From: CAVTWS01 sp963738445
Lineage (GTDB): Bacteria > Actinomycetota > Acidimicrobiia > Acidimicrobiales > SHLQ01
DNA length: 64,000 nt
NCBI GenBank assembly: GCA_963738445.1
Contig: CAVTWS010000004.1
Coordinates: forward strand, 1-64,000
Reading direction: 5' to 3'
The translations under genes were made by a program, and so were the position numbers. Under the pieces are notes generated by a model. It ran no database searches. It was not told the origin of the DNA and saw only the letters and a list, made by a program, of their open reading frames with translations. This document shows positions 56,051-64,000 of the stretch, in pieces. Position 1 is the first letter of the stretch. Every line of letters begins with the position of its first letter.

Positions 56051-57191
56051 CGGGCCCGGGCCGCTGGCCCGACTCCTCGCCGAACACGAGGTGGTGGTGT
56101 GCGCCGGCACGGGCGGGGTCGGCAAGACGTCGACGGCCGCCGCGTTGGGCATCGCCGCCGCGCATCGCGGCCGCCGGGTCGCCGTGGTGACCATCGACCC
56201 GGCCCGGCGCCTGGCCGACACCCTCGGTCTCGCCGCGCTCGACGACGAGCCCACCGAGGTGGCCGGCGAGTGGCCCGGCTCGATGCACGCCGTCATGCTC
56301 GACGCCAAGCGCACGTTCGACGGGCTCATCGCCAAACACTCGACGACCGCGGACCAGGCCGAGCGAATCCTGAGCAATCGCTTCTACCAGAACTTCTCGA
56401 CCGGCCTGTCCGGCAGCCACGAACTGATGGCGATGGAGAAGCTGTTCGACCTCTACGACTCGGGTCGCTTCGACCTCCTCATCATCGACACCCCACCGAC
56501 CCGCAACGCCCTGGCGTTCCTTCACGCACCCACTGCGCTCGGACGCCTCATGGACAGCCGCCTGTTCCGAGCCATCACGGCTCCCGGTCGCGGCGTCATG
56601 CGGGTCATGAACCTGGCCACCCAGACGTTGCTCCGCCAGATCGGCCGCATCGTCGGGCGTGAGGTCGTCGAGGACGTCATCGCGTTCTTCCAGGCGTTCG
56701 ACGGCATCCAGGACGGCTTCTACGAACGAACGAAGGCCGTCGTGGCGCTCCTCGGTTCGGACGCCTCGACCTTCGTCGTGGTCGCCTCACCCCGGCACGA
56801 CGCCGTCCAGGAAGCGCAGTACTTCGTCGATCAGCTGAGCTCGGCCGACCTGGGGGTCGGCGGATTGGTCGTCAATCGGATGACCCCCGATCTCGCCGCG
56901 GGAATCAGCGACCGCAGACTTCGCGTTGCCCGTGCCGCCGCTCCAGAGGACACCGATCTGATCGGCCTCGAGCAACTCGTGCGAGCGCGCTCCCGCGAGG
57001 CGTGCCACACGGCGACGCTCGTGTCCGCGCTCCCGTCCGGGGTCGCCGTGGCCCAGGTCCCGCAGTTGGACACCGATGTCCACGACCTCGCATCGTTGAC
57101 CGAGCTCGCCGCCTGGTTGGTGGGCCCGGTGCCCGTGGATCCCGGTGTGGCGGCGGTCAACCGTCGGCGACGGCGCGCGCCAACTCCGTGA
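56051..57191 (+). CDS. ArsA/GET3-like ATPase, second module
   Basis: Continues in the same open frame as the first module; there is no good ATG or GTG start between them, and PLARLLAEHEVVVCAGTGGV marks the beginning of the domain. Walker A is GTGGVGKTSTAA, followed by VVTIDPARRLADTLGL, then FDLLIIDTPPTRNALAFLHA (switch II), and the C-terminal part VVASPRHDAVQEAQYFVDQL. About 370 residues, normal for a separate gene. Works as a soluble dimeric ATPase in the family. The adjacent STAS gene converges on it, ending 35 bases inside its 3' end. Confidence 0.8.
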
Positions 57192-57507
57192 CGGCCAGGT
57201 CGACGGTGTCGGCCACCGGGACGATCCGGTCGAAGCCGGTGGTCTGGAGCAGACGGACGAGGGTGGCGCGATTGCAGGCGATGGCGATCTGGCCCTCGTT
57301 GTCGCGGATCTTGCGAATACCGCCGATCAACGCCCCGAGCCCCGCCGAGTCCATGAACGGCACACCCGACAGGTCGACGATCACCACCGGATCCTCCGCC
57401 AGCTCTACCAGCGCATCCCGGAACTGGGCCACGCAACTGGAGTCGACCTCCCCCGCCAGGGCGCACACGACGTGGCCGGGAAAACGATGGGCGGTGATCT
57501 CGAGCAC
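57157..57507 (-). CDS. STAS domain anti-sigma factor antagonist-like protein
   Basis: 116 residues from the GTG at 57507, chosen because a Shine-Dalgarno GGAGGTA sits just upstream. The STAS fold shows VVCALAGEVDSSCVAQFRDA and the phosphorylation loop VPFMDSAGLGALIGG with Ser54. It is likely a partner-switching component controlling a sigma factor or an enzyme. No anti-sigma kinase gene is adjacent. It overlaps the ArsA-like gene end on the other strand by about 35 bases. Confidence 0.85.
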   Translation of the reverse strand: MLEITAHRFPGHVVCALAGEVDSSCVAQFRDALVELAEDPVVIVDLSGVPFMDSAGLGALIGGIRKIRDNEGQIAIACNRATLVRLLQTTGFDRIVPVADTVDLAVTELARAVADG

Positions 57508-57661
57508 GCCTACCTCCAAGGGTGAGTGCGGGGCCCGGCGCCCCCGGAGCCTAGCTCGCCGAGTGAACGGCGCCTCCGGGCGCCCCGAGCGTCGACGGAC
57601 CGGCATGCCTGGTGACTGGGCTCGCCGCTGGCTGTCTCGCCGCGGTGGGGGGTCAGGTACG

Positions 57662-58174
57662 ATGCCGCCCGTGGCCACCGTGTTGCTCGCTACCGATGCT
57701 GACTGGATCTACGACGAAGTCGACGCCGCGCTGGCGGGCGACCACGCCGTTCACCGGGTGCGCCAGGGGGCCGATGTCCTTCGGGCCACCGGTCATCTGA
57801 ATCCCGACCTCGTCGTGGTCGACCTGCAGATCGGCAACATGGGCGGCATGGCCGTCTCCCACGATCTCCGACTCGAGCAGCGCGCCGGCCGTCTCGAGGA
57901 GTGCCGCGTGTTGCTCCTCCTCGACCGGGACGCCGATCGATTCCTGGCCCGCCAGGCCGAGGCCGACGGTTGGTTGGTGAAGCCGCTCGATTCGTTCCGT
58001 TTGCGCCGTGCCGCCACTGCCCTCCTGGCCGGCGAGTCGGTCGACGAAGGTGCTGCACCCGTCGCGCCGGACTCCGTCGACGAGCTGCCGGCACCGGCGG
58101 ACTCCGAGGACGCGTCGGCCGACACCGGTCCGGCCGACGACGCCGTCGCGGACCCCGAGACTCCCGGGTCCTGA
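57662..58174 (+). CDS. Single-domain response regulator receiver with acidic tail
   Basis: 170 residues from the ATG at 57662. Receiver fold: ATVLLATDADWIYDEVDAAL, the phospho-acceptor Asp54 in LVVVDLQIGNMGG, and the conserved Lys107 in GWLVKPLDS. The last 45 residues are acidic and Ala/Pro-rich with no output domain. Such stand-alone receivers pass signals by protein contact. No kinase gene is nearby. Confidence 0.8.
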   Translation: MPPVATVLLATDADWIYDEVDAALAGDHAVHRVRQGADVLRATGHLNPDLVVVDLQIGNMGGMAVSHDLRLEQRAGRLEECRVLLLLDRDADRFLARQAEADGWLVKPLDSFRLRRAATALLAGESVDEGAAPVAPDSVDELPAPADSEDASADTGPADDAVADPETPGS

Positions 58175-58223
58175 CACCGACCTACGACACCGCGGTCCGA
58201 TCCCGCTACGCTGACCCTCGCTA

Positions 58224-58301
58224 CGGGCAGTAGCGCAGCTTGGCTAGCGCGCCTCGTTCGGGACGAGGAGGCCGGAGGTTCAAATCCTCTCTGCCCGACC
58301 A
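58224..58301 (+). tRNA. tRNA-Pro (anticodon CGG)
   Basis: 78 bases including an encoded 3' CCA. Acceptor arms CGGGCAG and CTGCCCG, anticodon stem CCTCG/CGAGG around loop TTCGGGA with anticodon CGG, and T arm GGAGGTTCAAATCCTCT. Reads the CCG proline codon. Confidence 0.95.
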
Positions 58302-58336
58302 GCCGACCCGACTGTGGGCCCGTCCGGCGGACGGGC

Positions 58337-58588
58337 CTACGGCGGGTCCTCCACGTATCGAGCCATGGCGTCGTCGAGGCTGAGGCCGAGCTGGTTGGCC
58401 AACGAGGCCAGCCAGGCCAGCACGTCACCGAGCTCGTGCAACTGCTGCTCGGTGGTGCCCTTGCGCACGGCCTGAGCCAGCTCGCCGAGCTCCTCGCACA
58501 ACCAGGCCACGGTGGCCGGCACCCCCCGAGCGCGGTCGTTGTCGCCGTAGAGACGCTCCATCAGGTCCTGAACACCGGCGAGGTCCAC
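58337..58588 (-). CDS. MazG-like nucleotide pyrophosphohydrolase
   Basis: 83 residues and intact. The metal-binding pattern of the all-alpha NTP pyrophosphatase superfamily is clear: CEELGELAQAV with Glu32, Glu33 and Glu36, and HELGDVLAWL with Glu52 and Asp55. It removes pyrophosphate from nucleoside triphosphates, often as a house-cleaning enzyme. It lies directly after tRNA-Pro on the opposite strand. Confidence 0.88.
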   Translation of the reverse strand: MDLAGVQDLMERLYGDNDRARGVPATVAWLCEELGELAQAVRKGTTEQQLHELGDVLAWLASLANQLGLSLDDAMARYVEDPP

Positions 58589-58707
58589 GGCGACGGACGT
58601 TACCCGACCCGACGTCTGGCCCGATCCCTCGGTCGTGGGTCATCCTCTGACCCGCCGCCGTCCCGGCGGCGCGATCATGATGCGCCCCTCTGTCGAAACG
58701 AGCTCCC

Positions 58708-59637
58708 GTGGACCGACTCCAACCGAACCGACTCGACGGCCGGGTCGCCATCGTGACCGGCGCCAGCCGAGGCATGGGCAAGACCATCGCCGAGGCGATG
58801 GCCGCCGAGGGCGCCGCGGTCGCGGTCGTGGCGCGCACGGAGGCGGAGTGGGACCAACGCCTGCCGGGCACAATCCACGACACCGTCGAGCAAATCCGCG
58901 CCGCGGGCGGCACGGCCGTGGCCGTGGCCGCCGACCTGTCCGAACCCGACCAGGTCGACCGGCTCTACCACGAGGCCCGGGACGCGCTCGGGCCGATCGA
59001 CATCCTCGTCAACAACGCCGCGCTGACTGTTCCGGGCCAACCGCCCTCGACCACCGACGAGGCCCGACCGGCGCGAACGGGCAACCGGCCTCGCACGGAC
59101 GCGGTGACCTACGGGTCGTTCACCGCCGTGCCGGGATCGTTCCTGACGTTCCCCATCCGCGGGTTCCGGCGCCATCTGGAGATCGGACTCTTCGCCACCT
59201 ACCGCCTGATGCAGCTCGTGCTGCCGGACATGTTGATCCTCGGGCGGGGCGGCATCGTCAACATCAGCTCCTACGCCGGACTGGTCCCCGGAGAGGGGCC
59301 GTGGCCGCACCCGGGCTCACCGATGTTGTTCGGATACGGCGGGAACAAGGCGGCGATGCACCATCTGACCCAGTGCGTCGCCTACGAGATGGCGGCCCAC
59401 GGGATCCCGGTCAACTGCCTGCTACCGTCGGAGCCGATCATCACACCCGGCAACCTCGTGGCCATGCCCGGCAATGACCGCTGGGCCACGCCGGAGGACT
59501 TCGCCGAAGCGACCATCCGGGTGGCGCTGGCCGACCCGGCGGTCACCACGGGCCAGGTCCTCTGGAGCGACGACGTGTTGCATCCCGAGGCGGACCAACG
59601 GGGTTGGCTCGGCGTCCGGTACGGGCGGGAGAGCTGA
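58708..59637 (+). CDS. Short-chain dehydrogenase/reductase with central insertion
   Basis: 309 residues from the GTG at 58708. NAD(P)-binding TGASRGMG at residues 17-24, structural NNAA motif (ILVNNAALTV), active-site Ser in VNISSYAGL and Tyr/Lys in FGYGGNKAAM. About 45 extra residues lie after the NNA motif (TTDEARPARTGNRPRTDAVT and onward), longer than in classical SDRs. The cofactor and substrate cannot be fixed from sequence. Lipid or steroid alcohol oxidation is common for such actinobacterial enzymes. Confidence 0.85.
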   Translation: MDRLQPNRLDGRVAIVTGASRGMGKTIAEAMAAEGAAVAVVARTEAEWDQRLPGTIHDTVEQIRAAGGTAVAVAADLSEPDQVDRLYHEARDALGPIDILVNNAALTVPGQPPSTTDEARPARTGNRPRTDAVTYGSFTAVPGSFLTFPIRGFRRHLEIGLFATYRLMQLVLPDMLILGRGGIVNISSYAGLVPGEGPWPHPGSPMLFGYGGNKAAMHHLTQCVAYEMAAHGIPVNCLLPSEPIITPGNLVAMPGNDRWATPEDFAEATIRVALADPAVTTGQVLWSDDVLHPEADQRGWLGVRYGRES

Positions 59638-59682
59638 CGGCGCGCCTCAGCCGGCGACTCAGCCCGCGCCCCAGCCCGCGCC

Positions 59683-60609
59683 TCAGCCGGCGACGCGCTG
59701 GGTCAGCTCGAGGTTGGCCCGGGCGACGGCCACACCCGGGGGCGGCGCGAGCACCCAGCCCAGGGCCCGTACGACGACCCGGGCCGCCGGCCCGATGGCC
59801 AGCGTGTCGGACCCGGGGAGGAGAGGGAGTCGATGGAGTGACCGCAGCTCCGGCGACAGGAGCGCCACTGCGGCCGCCAGCAGCACGCCGTAGGTCGGAC
59901 GGGCGGGGATGGGGAGCGCCCGGGGGATGGCGAGGAAACGCACCGCAGCTCGCGACTGCGGAGTGGCCGCCAACTCGTCGGCGTAGCGGTCGATCTGATC
60001 ACGGAGCTCGGCGACCGACCCCGGCGGACGTTTGACGCCCATCCGGCGAGCCACGACGCGTGACTCGGCGACGTAGCGGTCGGCGTTGTCGGCCGACAGC
60101 GGAAGGGTGCCGTACCGCTGATAGGCGGCGAGGAAGCTGTCGACTTCGGTGAGGTGCACCCAGGCCAGCAGGTGGGGATCGCCCGCCGAGTACGGACGGC
60201 CGTCCGGCGCGACCCCCTTGACCCGGCGGTGCACCTTGCGCACCGCCTTCACGGCGGCTTCGGCCTGCGGGGTGTCGGCGTAGGTGGTGATGCCGACGAA
60301 CTGCGCGGTGCGGTTGAGGCGACCCAGTGGGTCGCGCCGGTAGTCGGAGTGCTCGGCGACGCCGGCCATGGCCAACGGGTGGGCGGACTGCATGAGCAGC
60401 GCCCGCAAGCCGCCCACGAGCATCGTGGCGTCGGCGTGGACCACCCAGGTCACGCTCGAGGGCCCGAACCAACCGTCATCGACCCGGTCGTCGCTGCCCG
60501 AGGCGGCGATGGGGCGGGGCTCGCCGACGATGAGGGTCCTCAGGGCCCGCTGGAGCGGCCGCCGGACCAGCTCGAACGGATTCGGGCTGGTGGTGTCAGG
60601 TGGGCTCAT
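59683..60609 (-). CDS. MpaB-type oxygenase (DUF2236)
   Basis: 308 residues and intact. Conserved family features include VVHADATMLVGGLRALLMQS and AHPLAMAGVAEHSDYRRDPL, then RLNRTAQFVGITTYADT, with HLLAWVHLTEVDSFLAAYQR and the histidines expected to bind haem b. Members such as latex-clearing protein and MpaB are oxygenases acting on lipids or isoprenoids. It lies 23 bases after the asd stop on the same strand. Confidence 0.85.
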   Translation of the reverse strand: MSPPDTTSPNPFELVRRPLQRALRTLIVGEPRPIAASGSDDRVDDGWFGPSSVTWVVHADATMLVGGLRALLMQSAHPLAMAGVAEHSDYRRDPLGRLNRTAQFVGITTYADTPQAEAAVKAVRKVHRRVKGVAPDGRPYSAGDPHLLAWVHLTEVDSFLAAYQRYGTLPLSADNADRYVAESRVVARRMGVKRPPGSVAELRDQIDRYADELAATPQSRAAVRFLAIPRALPIPARPTYGVLLAAAVALLSPELRSLHRLPLLPGSDTLAIGPAARVVVRALGWVLAPPPGVAVARANLELTQRVAG

Positions 60610-60632
60610 CGGTGATCCATGCCGTTCGTCGC

Positions 60633-61697
60633 TCAGCGACGCGACAGCATGGCCTCGGCGATCTGGATGGCGTTCAGCGCCGCCCCCTTGCGCAGGTTGT
60701 CCCCCGACACGAACAGCGCCAGGCCGTTCGGCACCGTGGGGTCGGCGCGGATCCGGCCGACGAGCGATGGGTCGGTTCCGGCCGCCTTGAGCGGGGTGGG
60801 AAGGTCGTCGAGCACCACACCGGCGGCCGCGGCAAGGATCTCCCGGGCCCGCTCCGGCAACAGGGGCCGGGCGAACTCGGCGTTGATGGCGAGCGAGTGG
60901 CCGGTGAACACGGGCACTCGGACGCAGGTGGCCGACACGGGAAGATCCGGCAGGCCGAGGATCTTGCGCGACTCGTTGCGCAGCTTCTGCTCTTCGTCGG
61001 TCTCCCCGGAACCGTCGTCGACCACCTTGCCAGCGACGGGCAACACGTTGAAGGCGATGGTGTCCGGGAATTTGGTCGCCGGCGGGAACTCGACCGAGCC
61101 GCCGTCGAAGGTCAGCGACGCCGCCGACGACGCCACCTTCTGGATCTGCTCATCCAGCTCGCGGACCCCGGCCAGCCCTGCGCCGCTGACGGCCTGATAG
61201 CTCGATACCACCAGGCGGATGAGGCCGGCCTCGAGGTCGAGCGGTTTCAGGACCGGCATGGCGGCCATGGTCGTGCAGTTGGGATTGGCGACGATGCCCT
61301 TGGGCAGGTGGTCGAGCTCGTGGGCGTTCACCTCGGGCACGACGAGCGGAACCTCGGGGTGCATCCGCCATGCGGACGAGTTGTCGATCACGACCGGTCC
61401 CGCAGCGGCGACTCGTTCGGCGAGCGCCTTGGACGAGGTCGCCCCCGCGCTCATGAGCACGATGTCGAGTCCGGCGTAATCGGCGTGGTCCGCGTCCTCG
61501 ACGACGACCTCTCCGTCGAGCCAGGGCAACCGGGTGCCGGCGGACCGTTGGGACGCGAAGTAACGCATCTCCGCCACGGGAAACCCGCGCTCGGCCAACA
61601 GGGTGCGCATCACGCCACCCACCTGACCGGTGGCGCCGACGATGCCGACGCGAACAGACCCGGCTCGAGGAGAAACGATGTCCTGGGGCTCAGCCAT
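60633..61697 (-). CDS. asd: Aspartate-semialdehyde dehydrogenase
   Basis: Reduces aspartyl phosphate to aspartate semialdehyde (NADPH) on the way to lysine, diaminopimelate, threonine and methionine. 354 residues. NADP-binding GIVGATGQVGGVMRTLL, catalytic Cys141 in IVANPNCTTMA, and substrate-binding VSSYQAVSGAGLAGVRELDE and RVPVFTGHS. It follows lysC and the DUF2237 gene on the same strand, so the whole set is probably one operon for the first two pathway steps. Confidence 0.95.
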   Translation of the reverse strand: MAEPQDIVSPRAGSVRVGIVGATGQVGGVMRTLLAERGFPVAEMRYFASQRSAGTRLPWLDGEVVVEDADHADYAGLDIVLMSAGATSSKALAERVAAAGPVVIDNSSAWRMHPEVPLVVPEVNAHELDHLPKGIVANPNCTTMAAMPVLKPLDLEAGLIRLVVSSYQAVSGAGLAGVRELDEQIQKVASSAASLTFDGGSVEFPPATKFPDTIAFNVLPVAGKVVDDGSGETDEEQKLRNESRKILGLPDLPVSATCVRVPVFTGHSLAINAEFARPLLPERAREILAAAAGVVLDDLPTPLKAAGTDPSLVGRIRADPTVPNGLALFVSGDNLRKGAALNAIQIAEAMLSRR

Positions 61698-61753
61698 GGC
61701 GTTCAGGGTACCGGCGGAGGGCGGAGCAGGGTCTGGAGATTCCGGGCCAGCCG

Positions 61754-62191
61754 TCAGGATTCGAGGCCGCTCGGATCCGACGGGACGTCGACGGCGTAGA
61801 GCTCGAGCACCTCGAGGGGCACGATCTCGAGGGCCCGCTCATGCGTGGAGGCCAGCACCACGTGAGCCGCGGCACCGTCGAGGTGGGCGCGCACCCAGTT
61901 GCGGGCCGTGACACACCACCGGTCGCCCGGCACCAGACCCGGGAACCGGTACTGGGGCATCGGTGAGCTGAGGTCGTTCCCGATGCCGCGCTGATGGGCA
62001 AGGAACTCCGTCGTGACGACCGCGCAGATCGTGTGGCTCCCGACATCCTCGGGGCCGGTGCTGCAGCACCCGTCCCGGTAGAACCCGGTCATGGGGTCGG
62101 TGCCGCAGGGTTCGAGCTGACCGCCGAGCACGTTGCGCTCCGGCAGGGGCTCGTAGGCGCCCGGCTCCGATTCCGGTTCGTCGGCCGACAT
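61754..62191 (-). CDS. DUF2237 family protein
   Basis: 145 residues and intact. Family signature NVLGGQLEPCGTDPMTGFYR, DGCCSTGPEDVGSHTICAVV, FPGLVPGDRWCVTARNWVRA and VVLASTHERALEIVPLEVLE. Function unknown; the conserved cysteines hint at a metal or redox role. It is embedded between lysC (four-base ATGA overlap) and asd, so it may be linked to the aspartate pathway. Confidence 0.9.
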   Translation of the reverse strand: MSADEPESEPGAYEPLPERNVLGGQLEPCGTDPMTGFYRDGCCSTGPEDVGSHTICAVVTTEFLAHQRGIGNDLSSPMPQYRFPGLVPGDRWCVTARNWVRAHLDGAAAHVVLASTHERALEIVPLEVLELYAVDVPSDPSGLES

Positions 62192-63429
62192 CAGGCGGGC
62201 GGCTTGTGCAGCTCGAAGGCCCGATGCAGGGCGATCACGGCCGGTTCGGCATCGGAGTCACGCACGATGCAGCTGACCCGGATGGCGGACGTGGAGATCA
62301 TCTCGATGTTGATCCCCGATTGCGCCAGCGTCTCGAACATCGTGGCCGCCACACCCGGGTTCGATTTCATGCCGGCGCCGATCAGGCTGACCTTGGCGAT
62401 GTTCGCGTCAGGGATCACGTTCTGGGCACCGAGCTCGGCGCGGAGGGTTTCGGCCACCTCGCGAGCGGCCGCCAGATCGCTCCGCGGCACCGTGAAGCTG
62501 ATGTCGGTCGCGCCGTGGCTCGACACGTTCTGCACGATCATGTCGACGTTGACATCGCGGTCGGCCAGAGCCCGGAACAGGCGAGCCGCCACGCCGGGCT
62601 GGTCCGGCACGCCCGCCACCGTGAGCTTGGCCTCGGACGAGTCGTGCGTGACGGCCGAGATGATGGCGTTCTCCATGTGGCGCTCCTCTTGATCGGTGTC
62701 GGGCTCGGTCACCCAGGTTCCCTGCTCCCACGTGAAGGCCGAGCGCACGTGGAGCTTCACCCCGTAGGTCCGGGCCAGCTCGACGGATCGCATGGCGGGT
62801 TTGGGGCATCCCGTCGCCGTCATCTCCAACAGCTCGTCGAACGAGATCGTGTGCATCTTGCGAGCCTCGGACACGACGCGGGGATCGGTGGTGAACACCC
62901 CGGACACGTCGGTGTAGAGCTCGCACGCATCCGCGCCCAGCGCGTGGGCGATGGCGACGGCGGTGGTGTCGGAACCGCCGCGGCCCAAGAAGGTGACATC
63001 ACGATCGGTCGACACGCCCTGCGCGCCGGCGACGACGGGGATGCAGCCGGCGTCGAGCGAGGCCCGGAGTCGTTCCGGGCGGACCTCGAGGATCTTGGCG
63101 TTCATGTGGTTCGTGTCGGTGATGAAGCCGGCCTGACTCCCGGTGAAGGACTCGGCCCGGATGCCGAGGTCGGCCAATGCCATGCCCACCAACGCGATCG
63201 CCTTGCGTTCACCGGCGGTGATGAGCATGTCCATCTCACGGCCGGGACGGGTGCTCGAGACGTCGGCGGCCAGGCGGAGGAGCTCGTCGGTCTCCTTGCC
63301 CATGGCCGAGACCACGAGGACCACCTGATCACCGCGGCGGACCGTACGGGCGGCCCAGTCGGCCACCTCACGGATGCGATCCGGATCGCCGACCGACGTG
63401 CCTCCGAACTTCTGGACCAACAGTGCCAC
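62191..63429 (-). CDS. lysC: Aspartate kinase
   Basis: Phosphorylates aspartate as the first committed step to lysine, threonine and methionine. 412 residues from the GTG at 63429 (VALLVQKFGGTSVG). Catalytic domain: KFGGTS at residues 7-12, LGRGGSDTTAVAIAHALGAD and YTDVSGVFTTDPR. The C-terminal regulatory part has two ACT domains (EAKLTVAGVPDQPGVAARLF and IAKVSLIGAGMKSNPGVAAT) with MISTSAIRVSCIV, which mediate feedback inhibition. Intact; overlaps the DUF2237 start by ATGA. Confidence 0.95.
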   Translation of the reverse strand: MALLVQKFGGTSVGDPDRIREVADWAARTVRRGDQVVLVVSAMGKETDELLRLAADVSSTRPGREMDMLITAGERKAIALVGMALADLGIRAESFTGSQAGFITDTNHMNAKILEVRPERLRASLDAGCIPVVAGAQGVSTDRDVTFLGRGGSDTTAVAIAHALGADACELYTDVSGVFTTDPRVVSEARKMHTISFDELLEMTATGCPKPAMRSVELARTYGVKLHVRSAFTWEQGTWVTEPDTDQEERHMENAIISAVTHDSSEAKLTVAGVPDQPGVAARLFRALADRDVNVDMIVQNVSSHGATDISFTVPRSDLAAAREVAETLRAELGAQNVIPDANIAKVSLIGAGMKSNPGVAATMFETLAQSGINIEMISTSAIRVSCIVRDSDAEPAVIALHRAFELHKPPA

Positions 63430-63457
63430 GGCCGGAAAGGCTACCGACGCGCGGGCG

Positions 63458-64000
63458 TCACCCCTCCGTGGCCGGCACGCCGCCGGCGACCTCACGTCTT
63501 TGCTGGAGCGCGGCTCGAGCCTCACGCGCCCGGGCCGCAAACCCCGGCATGCCCGCCTCGTCGCTGATGCGCTCGGCCCGGGCGAAGAGCCGCTCCGCCT
63601 CGTCGACCCGGCCCAGGACATCGGCACACACGCCGAGGTGGTAGGCGACCGGTCCGGTAGCGCTGATCGACGTGAGCGCGATGCGATCGGCGAACGGCGA
63701 CAGAAGCTCGTGGACTTCCGCCGCCGCCCCTTCGTGACGGGTTACGGCCACGCACTCGGCCGCCGCAGCCATGGCGATGTACCAGCTGGAGTCCATGTGC
63801 ATCGAGCGCAGCCCGTCGGGTGTCATCTCGTCGAGGATCTCCGAGGCTTCGTCGACCCGGCCCACGATGGCCAGCGTGGCCGCCAGCCCGAGCCGACGGG
63901 TGGCGTCGACGCCGGGCGCCGAGGCGATCTCGTGCACCATCGGCAGGAGCTCGTCGAGCCGGCCCTGCAGCCATCGCAGGGTCCACAGCAGCACGCTGAC
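63458..64000 (-). CDS. C-terminal part of a TPR-like helical repeat protein (cut by window edge)
   Basis: The frame is open to the right end of the window, so the start lies beyond 64000. About 180 residues of helical repeats are visible: LPMVHEIASAPGVDATRRLG, IVGRVDEASEILDEM, AYHLGVCADVLGRVDEAERL and RAREARAALQQRREVAGGV. This resembles the TPR tail of large ATP-binding LuxR/BTAD-type regulators or adenylate cyclases, but the N-terminal part needed to decide is missing. It ends 28 bases before the lysC start. Confidence 0.6.
   Translation of the reverse strand, partial: VSVLLWTLRWLQGRLDELLPMVHEIASAPGVDATRRLGLAATLAIVGRVDEASEILDEMTPDGLRSMHMDSSWYIAMAAAAECVAVTRHEGAAAEVHELLSPFADRIALTSISATGPVAYHLGVCADVLGRVDEAERLFARAERISDEAGMPGFAARAREARAALQQRREVAGGVPATEG

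Noticed and set aside
59640..59700. Imperfect short repeats (CAGCCCGCGCC-like) after the SDR gene
   Set aside because: The copies are few and degenerate and lie partly in the end of the MpaB-type gene; no functional claim is supported.

Overview
The window is high-GC actinobacterial DNA. WhiB, a GlnR-like orphan regulator, GlnE, two type I glutamine synthetases, many GTG starts and ATGA or GTGA gene overlaps all fit Actinomycetota. The gene content (MpaB-type oxygenase, DUF7064/7065-like protein, CoxS/CoxL-like fusion, steroid/lipid-type P450, Rieske and acyl-CoA dehydrogenase) suggests a free-living member of class Acidimicrobiia. This placement is inferred from protein resemblance and was not computed.

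The window has two unlike parts that meet at about 22.30-22.87 kb. Left part (1-22.3 kb): a secreted SGNH hydrolase; a sugar ABC operon (two permeases, a lipoprotein binding protein and a NagA remnant); an ABC1 kinase; a Bax-inhibitor-like protein; a sigma-70 factor; two acetyltransferases including an Eis type; an MFS transporter; a P450; a TauE/SafE permease; a Rieske oxygenase, acyl-CoA dehydrogenase and phosphotransferase group; an AAA ATPase with DUF4143; and a truncated methyltransferase. Nearly every gene here carries one or more single-base frameshifts. Three genes (nagA, the Rieske oxygenase, the acyl-CoA dehydrogenase) keep both ends but have lost internal blocks. Only the two permeases, the sigma factor, the TauE-like permease and the phosphotransferase read through cleanly.

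Junction (22.30-22.87 kb): the plus-strand methyltransferase runs straight into an antisense fragment of a fibronectin-III-repeat protein, followed by a long inverted repeat and a selenocysteine tRNA. Right part (22.9-64 kb): almost all genes are intact. It opens with a second copy of the same 312-residue sigma factor found at 9.6 kb. Then come NAD synthetase, a secreted YckD-like protein and an FG-GAP lipoprotein; a nitrogen block (glnA, a second glutamine synthetase, a GlnR-like regulator, glnE); a compact CoxS-CoxL fusion; and a Fe-S block (SPFH protein, ErpA, a SufR-like regulator, Mrp). Next are a degenerate GGDEF-EAL protein behind a flagellar-sigma-type promoter, Nudix and FxsA, a kinase-selA-selB operon, WhiB, an NfeD-type protease, tandem ArsA ATPases, STAS and receiver proteins, tRNA-Pro, MazG, an SDR and MpaB, and the aspartate pathway genes asd and lysC around a DUF2237 gene.

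Together the right part encodes nitrogen assimilation control (synthetases, the adenylyltransferase that modifies them, and the likely transcriptional regulator), selenocysteine incorporation (SelA, SelB, tRNA-Sec, but no SelD or selenoprotein seen) and Fe-S cluster handling. The simplest reading of the two halves is a chimeric or mixed-quality assembly of two related genomes. A real decayed region next to intact sequence is the alternative.
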